DNA from: Rachicladosporium sp. CCFEE 5018
Taxonomy: Eukaryota > Ascomycota > Dothideomycetes > Cladosporiales > Cladosporiaceae
Assembly: GCA_002077045.2 (NCBI GenBank)
Contig: KZ111170.1
Location: 172,122 to 236,121 of the forward strand
DNA: 64,000 nucleotides
Direction of reading: 5' to 3'
Positions 59,078 to 64,000 of this stretch are shown here, piece by piece. Numbering within the stretch: position 1 is the stretch's first letter; every line of letters starts with the position of its first letter. Both the position numbers and the translations under genes were made by a program. Under the pieces are notes generated by a model. The model saw nothing but the letters and a program-made list of their open reading frames with translations, did no database searches and had not been told where the DNA came from.

Positions 59078-61165
59078 TCATAGCAGGCGTCTGTGTTGGT
59101 GAGGCGGCAACTCGTTAAGTATCGCAGAGCTCAGCGCCGTGAGGGCGGCTGGCTCGGTAGAGGTACTGCCCTCCTTCGTGCTAGTTTTGACTGTACCGGG
59201 CTCCGCGGAGCGGGCAGTCGACTCCTTCGTAATCTTCTTCGACGCTCCGGCTTCTGTGGCCGATGTGGCGTCCCTCTCTGCTGCGACTATCTTCAAGGTC
59301 GCGTCGAGCATGTCGGCTGAGGACGTCTCCTTCATCGCCGGCTTGGGTGGTACTCCTGCTGACTGCTTCGCGGTCTTCTTCGTTACTTCCTTTGGAACAG
59401 TCTTGGCCACCGAGGCAGCTCTACTACTCTTGCACTCGACTTTGACTGGAGCCTCAGCCGGCGCCACGGTGATCTTCGTTTCCGTCGTAGCAACGCTCAT
59501 CTTCATCTTCTTGGTCACCGGCTCGTCGAGCATCTCCTGCTTGGTAGCGGCAGCCTTGCGCTTCCTGCCCGCGGGCTCGATGCTCTCAAGAGTGCCAACC
59601 ATGTCCGAGTTCAGCCTGCTGTTCTTACCGCGGCCTTCGCGAGCTGGAAGCTGTCTTGGTGGGACATCATAACGCTTATTTCGCTTCTTGGGTGACGGCG
59701 GAGCCGTGATAGTAGGCATTGAACTGGGCGGACCGTTCGCGGATGCCGAGATTGGGAGAACTGGAACCTCTACTGTGGCGATGGCAGCAGCAGACGTGTC
59801 AGTGATCTTCTGCTTCTTGGTCGGCGGCGTAGTCGAATGCTCTTCGGTAGCCGTGGACGACGATGATGGCTCGAGAGTGTCGGAGGACGAAGCCTCTGCT
59901 TCTGCTTTGCGCTTCTTGGAGGGCTTTGTTGGCCGCTCCTCCTTGAGCTCGACGGCTCGTTTGGCCTTGCGAGCTTTTGCCGTAGTCACCTTCTGCATAA
60001 TCTCGGGCTCGGACAGCTCTGCAGAGGCGGAGGACATGGAGCTCTCTGAGATTGTGGACTTGACTGACGCGGTCTTCGCCGTGGAAATGCCAGTCTCAAT
60101 CGTCATATCTGTGCTTGAGGTTCCGGAACGAGTGATGGGTTCCATGATCTCTTCAGCAGTGGAAGTGGCAGTCTCCGGCTGGCGAGTTGCATTTGAGGCC
60201 TTCTTGCCTTGATCACCGGTCGTGATAGTCGCTATGGTATTGCCACTGGTTGTCATCCGAATTTCGACACCAGTAGGCATTGTCGCAACTGCATTCGATG
60301 TGGTGCTGTTTGGCTTTCCCGATAGTGTGACCGCAACCGGGGTCTTACGCAGCGTGCTGCGAAGGGCAGACTCCGGCGCCTGGTCAGACTTCATCGCCGC
60401 TGCCATCTTGCGAGCAGCCGACAGCGCCGCAGCGCTCTGCTTCTTCGGGCGCGTTTCGATGAGCCCATATTGCGTAGCAGATGCGCTCGTGAGCGTATCT
60501 GCACCTCCAGCAATACCAGCATTGCCGGTAGTCTCGCCTCCGTTGACAACGGTAAATTTCACATCAGCAGCCTCGACAATCTTGGGCCCACTCTTCGTAT
60601 ACTCCACCCCCTTTCCCTCCAGACACATTGGCGTAGACTTCAGCGTGACATTCCCACTCCCCTCATTGAACAACACAACCCTCTTGTTACCCGGCTTAAA
60701 CTCCTGAAACTTCACAAACAGCGCAGGAGGCTGCTTCAGCGCCTTAGGCCACCCACGCTTGAAGTCAAACAACACCCAGTCTTTCGCCGTACCTGCTTGC
60801 TCGTCAGTACATGCGCTCGTGATACCGCAAGGGAAGAAAAGAGAAGAAGGAGCAGCAAACATACCCAACCCCCTCATCACCACCAAGTTCGCATAGTTCC
60901 TCCCCTTCGCCACCCTCGCCTCAGGCAACGGTCCAGTACCAGCGACCTTCTCGCCAAACGCGCCTTTGAACGGCGGTTGCGCGAAGCCGTCGACGAGGAG
61001 GCTGTTGTGGCGACTAGACACATCTTGGGCGTCTGCGAGCGAGCGTCCGAAGTCGATGAAGTCTTTAATACAAGTCGCGGTGGTGACTGGAGGGACTTGG
61101 GTGCCCCATTTGGGGATTGACTTGGGGTCGAATTGCTTGTCTGTGGGTTTGGCTGGTTGCGCCAT
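59078..61165 (-). CDS. Lys/Ser/Thr-rich protein, copy B, C-terminus replaced at the duplication edge
   Basis: Exons 61165-60865 and 60792-59078 (72 bp intron with a TACTGAC branch point instead of copy A's TACTAAC; in frame and stop-free) encode about 671 residues, against 744 in copy A. The globular N-terminus is nearly identical. Many substitutions and small indels occur in the disordered part, for example a 5-residue loss near GNTLSGKP. Homology to copy A ends near STSTEPAA; the last 22 or so residues (LTALSSAILNELPPHQHRRLL) come from unrelated flanking DNA and the acidic tail of copy A is missing. The frame is still open, so a truncated protein could be made, but the lost tail makes function doubtful. 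Confidence 0.75.
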   Translation of the reverse strand: MAQPAKPTDKQFDPKSIPKWGTQVPPVTTATCIKDFIDFGRSLADAQDVSSRHNSLLVDGFAQPPFKGAFGEKVAGTGPLPEARVAKGRNYANLVVMRGLGMFAAPSSLFFPCGITSACTDEQAGTAKDWVLFDFKRGWPKALKQPPALFVKFQEFKPGNKRVVLFNEGSGNVTLKSTPMCLEGKGVEYTKSGPKIVEAADVKFTVVNGGETTGNAGIAGGADTLTSASATQYGLIETRPKKQSAAALSAARKMAAAMKSDQAPESALRSTLRKTPVAVTLSGKPNSTTSNAVATMPTGVEIRMTTSGNTIATITTGDQGKKASNATRQPETATSTAEEIMEPITRSGTSSTDMTIETGISTAKTASVKSTISESSMSSASAELSEPEIMQKVTTAKARKAKRAVELKEERPTKPSKKRKAEAEASSSDTLEPSSSSTATEEHSTTPPTKKQKITDTSAAAIATVEVPVLPISASANGPPSSMPTITAPPSPKKRNKRYDVPPRQLPAREGRGKNSRLNSDMVGTLESIEPAGRKRKAAATKQEMLDEPVTKKMKMSVATTETKITVAPAEAPVKVECKSSRAASVAKTVPKEVTKKTAKQSAGVPPKPAMKETSSADMLDATLKIVAAERDATSATEAGASKKITKESTARSAEPGTVKTSTKEGSTSTEPAALTALSSAILNELPPHQHRRLL

Positions 61166-62564
61166 GGTTGCTGTCGGGGGTGAGTGTTGTGGTCGTAGTC
61201 GATGTGTGTTCGAGGGTTGGTGGTGCGCTTCGTATGTGATATTGGTGTTGTGTGGATGTGCTTGCTTGAAGTCGAGGAGATATGTTGTAGGTAAGATACC
61301 TCGAGCTTGATAGCGACGCACAAGTGTGGGTAAGTCGAGTGGCTGGTCAGTATTGATCAGCAGGACAATAGCAAGTCACGAGGAATTGAGTGTCGAGTAT
61401 TGTTGTCGAGGTTCTAGTGTAGGGTTGTGAAGTCACGTTATTGCGGTTGCTGTGGTTGGCTATGTCAATTGCCACTTCTCGGCACCCCTGAACTTGATAT
61501 TGTACGGGCAACACAGACATGCAACTCAACTGCACTCAATTGCTGTTTCTGGTAGGAGATCTGACTATTGAGAATACCTACGAGATCTGCATGGCAAGCT
61601 AGGGCGGCACCTGTTAGGCGGACATAACCGTGGGGGCCTTCGAAGTGCATTCACTGCCTTCACTGCTCCATGAACTGCTCTTCTTCGCCCTGTAATATAT
61701 CGCCTCCATAGAAGGACCAGAGCAGGCTAGTTCTCGTACCGCCGAAGGGCGCGCATCGAGGAGCGATACCTACATACGCATATGTCAGCTGCAACTTAGC
61801 TGCCAACGTTGAATGCATTGGTGAGAAGTACCTTAACCCACGTCGAGTGGTCCTGCCTCACATGTCTCCTCTTCGCGTCCTCTCTTGTCTTCGATGCTCG
61901 GCCAACCCCATGTGATCTCGAACCCTACCGTTCATGCTCACAGCCGGCGAGGCCTTCTTCCAGATCGTGCCCTGCTTGCTGTAGAAACTGGCACCACATC
62001 CGAACACGGTTGCCACAGCTCCACGACAGCCAGTGTAAAAGCCAATGTTGTCCGCAAACGAGCGCTACTTGTGAAGGAGTTCATGAGGGCGACGGGGCTG
62101 GACACACCGCCGGAAAGAAGCAGAGGTGACGTGGAGCGGTCCTATCATCTGCCAAATACTCAGCATGCTCCTATGTGCACTGGGACACTTACACATGAAC
62201 GAATTCGCTCCTCCACGGGATTGTCGCAAGTCCCAGCGTGAGCGTCAGCGTTAAGCGTTGACGTCAAAGCAATAAGGACGGATGAGGTAGCCTCGAATGA
62301 TACTAGATACACAGGGTATCAGAAGGTAAAGCAGCACTATCCGTATCCACAGAAGCCATAGGTGATAGCCCTCGAGCGTCCAGCAAATCACCCCCACCGC
62401 GAAGATCAAGACTTTTCCGCATTCGCATGCTCTTCCTCTCCCTCCCACGTCTCCTCATCCCCAGCTGTCCAACGTTCCGCAGAGAACTTCGTCCGGAACA
62501 GTCCCGCAAGAGCCATCCAGACGACTGTCCCCGTCACAGCCACAGCGGCCTTAGAATGCCAGCT
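61166..62564. other. Intergenic of duplication copy B
   Basis: It mirrors 22858-24257 with scattered differences. The part just 3' of ILV5 (about 62440-62560) has drifted most. No gene is seen. Confidence 0.5.
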
Positions 62565-63969
62565 CTACGCGTTCTCAGGACGCAGCGACCGCACAGCCTT
62601 ACCGGCGCGCCAGATCTCCAGCTCGCGAATCTCCTCCATCTCCTTCTCAAACGCCTCGCGGTAGTCCGGACGACCAGCATACTCCATAGTACGGCGCGTC
62701 TCCTCGCCATCCTTGACGCTCTTGTACAGCTCCTGGAACAGCGGCTTCAAGTTGCTCTTGAACTTCGCGCTCCAGTCGATGGCGCCGCGGCGGGCGGTGG
62801 TCGAGCAGGCGGCGTACATGTAGTCCATTCCGTTGGCGGCGATGAGCGGGTAGAGGGACTGGGTGGCCTCCTCGACGGTCTCGTTGAAGGCTTCGCTTGG
62901 GGAGTGGCCGTTCTCGCGCAGGACCTCGTATTGCGCGAGGAACATACCGTGGATACCGCCCATGAGGCAGCCGCGCTCGCCGTAGAGGTCAGAGTAGACT
63001 TCCTTCTCGAAGGTCGTCTCGTACATGTAGCCTGAGCCAACAGCGACACCCATGGCGGTGGCCTTCTCGAGGGCTTTCCCAGTGACGTCTTGCCAGACGG
63101 CTACGGAGGAGTTGATGCCGCGACCCTCTTTGAAGAGGGTGCGAACAGTGCGACCGGAGCCTTTGGGCGCGACGAGGATCACATCAATGTCGGAGGGGAC
63201 CTCGACCTTGGTCTGGTCTTTGAAGACGGGGGAAAAGCCGTGGGAGAAGTAAAGGGTCTGCGGAAAGAGTCAGCGGGTGGCGCAGTGGAATAAGGGCGTC
63301 GCAAGCAAACAGACCTTGCCCTTGGTGAGCATGGGCTTGATGTGCGGCCAAGTCTCGGATTGTGCAGCGTCGGAGAGCAGGTTCATGATGATTGTGCCCT
63401 GCTTGATCGCCTCGTCGACCTCGAACAGGTTCTTGCCCGGTTGCCACCCATCTTGAATGGCCTCCTTCCAGCTCTGGCCGTTCTTCCGCACGCCAACGAT
63501 CACATTTAGGCCGTTATCGCGGAGGTTCAAGCCTTGGCCGTGACCTTGCGAGCCGTAGCCAATGAGGGCGAGGGTGTCGTTCTTGAAGTATTCCTGGTAG
63601 CTTTTGTTAGTCCCGCATCCAGTTTGGCTCTGTAGAACGCATGGTGAGGTTGAATGAGGCCAGTGTACTTACAAGAAGCTTGTCGCGTGGCCAGTCATCG
63701 CGCTCTGCACGCTGTTAGCAATTGACCTCCTGAACCCCCAAAGCTCAACGCTACGCACCAAACACCTTCTCCTTGTGCCCAGCAAAGTCAATCGTCTTTG
63801 CGCCTCTCGACTGCTGCTGGAAGGTCGCGGTCGCGGTCTTCGCTGCTGGCAGTAGGGAGGGTCTGCTCGCGGCATTGACAGCGGACACGAATGTCCTCTG
63901 CTGCACGCGTGGTGCGCTTAGCTGCTTCAACGAGCTGCGGAGAGCTCGGGATGCATTTTTAGAAGCCAT
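62565..63969 (-). CDS. ILV5: Ketol-acid reductoisomerase, copy B
   Basis: Exons 63969-63759, 63704-63673, 63593-63315 and 63257-62565 have exactly the lengths of copy A (211, 32, 279 and 693 nt) and encode 404 residues. The differences I can see are few and conservative: Thr to Ser and ISQQQ to TFQQQ in the presequence, and CLVGG to CLMGG in the catalytic domain. All NADPH-binding and catalytic motifs (GYGSQGHG, DLYGERGCL) are kept, and the second intron is 6 bp shorter. It is therefore likely an active second isoenzyme of branched-chain amino acid synthesis. The promoter lies beyond the window, so it may be regulated differently from copy A. Confidence 0.97.
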
Positions 63970-64000
63970 TGTGTCTTTCTTAGGGAGTGGAGAGGTGTTG

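Larger units (their letters stand above)
59145..64000. repeat. Segmental duplication, copy B (direct repeat partner of 20840-25700)
   Basis: It has the same orientation and gene order as copy A, and contains the partner Lys/Ser/Thr-rich gene, 1.4 kb of intergenic DNA and ILV5. Similarity starts at the GGTAGAGGT at about 59156 and continues to the last base of the window, so the right breakpoint is not visible. Confidence 0.95.

Overview
The window is nuclear DNA from a filamentous ascomycete, most likely a Dothideomycete and probably a melanised Mycosphaerellales or Teratosphaeriaceae-type mould (inference). The grounds are many short introns (about 46-100 bp, GTRNGY-type donors, CTRAC-like branch points, YAG acceptors), a class III chitin synthase, the conidiation regulator WetA, a Zn2Cys6 factor, DUF3455 and NucA/NucB secreted proteins, and an intron-containing tRNA. 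Genes lie on both strands with no operon logic; this is ordinary eukaryotic gene order. I joined exons by hand where donor, acceptor and frame agreed.

Left part (1-18.9 kb): the end of a PHD/Cti6-like protein; a small cysteine-rich minus-strand gene; an eleven-zinc-knuckle RNA/ssDNA-binding protein; an ISWI chromatin remodeller; a gene-free 2.3 kb; a secreted DUF3455 protein; 5-hydroxyisourate hydrolase (purine breakdown); class III chitin synthase (minus); a gene-free 2.5 kb; a small Zn2Cys6 transcription factor.

Middle (20.5-42.1 kb): a Lys/Ser/Thr-rich protein of unknown function and ILV5 (branched-chain amino acid synthesis), both minus and both inside a segmental duplication; an NmrA-like protein; a secreted NucA/NucB-type nuclease gene with two in-frame stops; a Mov10/Upf1-like SF1 helicase with a one-base frameshift near its 3' end; a divergent protein kinase; a very long disordered protein.

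Right part (42.1-64 kb): an intron-bearing tRNA; an ABZ2-like aminodeoxychorismate lyase (folate pathway); a gene-poor 5 kb holding a three-exon small gene not visible as one long ORF; NADP-isocitrate dehydrogenase; wetA, split by an apparent frameshift; the C-terminus of an RDPRD-repeat protein that runs into a 100-N assembly gap; a decayed SGNH-hydrolase/FG-GAP gene with several nonsense changes; then the second copy of the ILV5 segment, which runs off the window end.

No CRISPR array, operon or recognisable transposase is present. The most notable features are the direct 4.9 kb duplication carrying two intact ILV5 genes 38.3 kb apart, and a cluster of genes broken by stops or one-base frameshifts (nuclease, helicase, wetA, SGNH esterase). 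Some of these breaks may be assembly errors. I found no convincing new multi-gene system.
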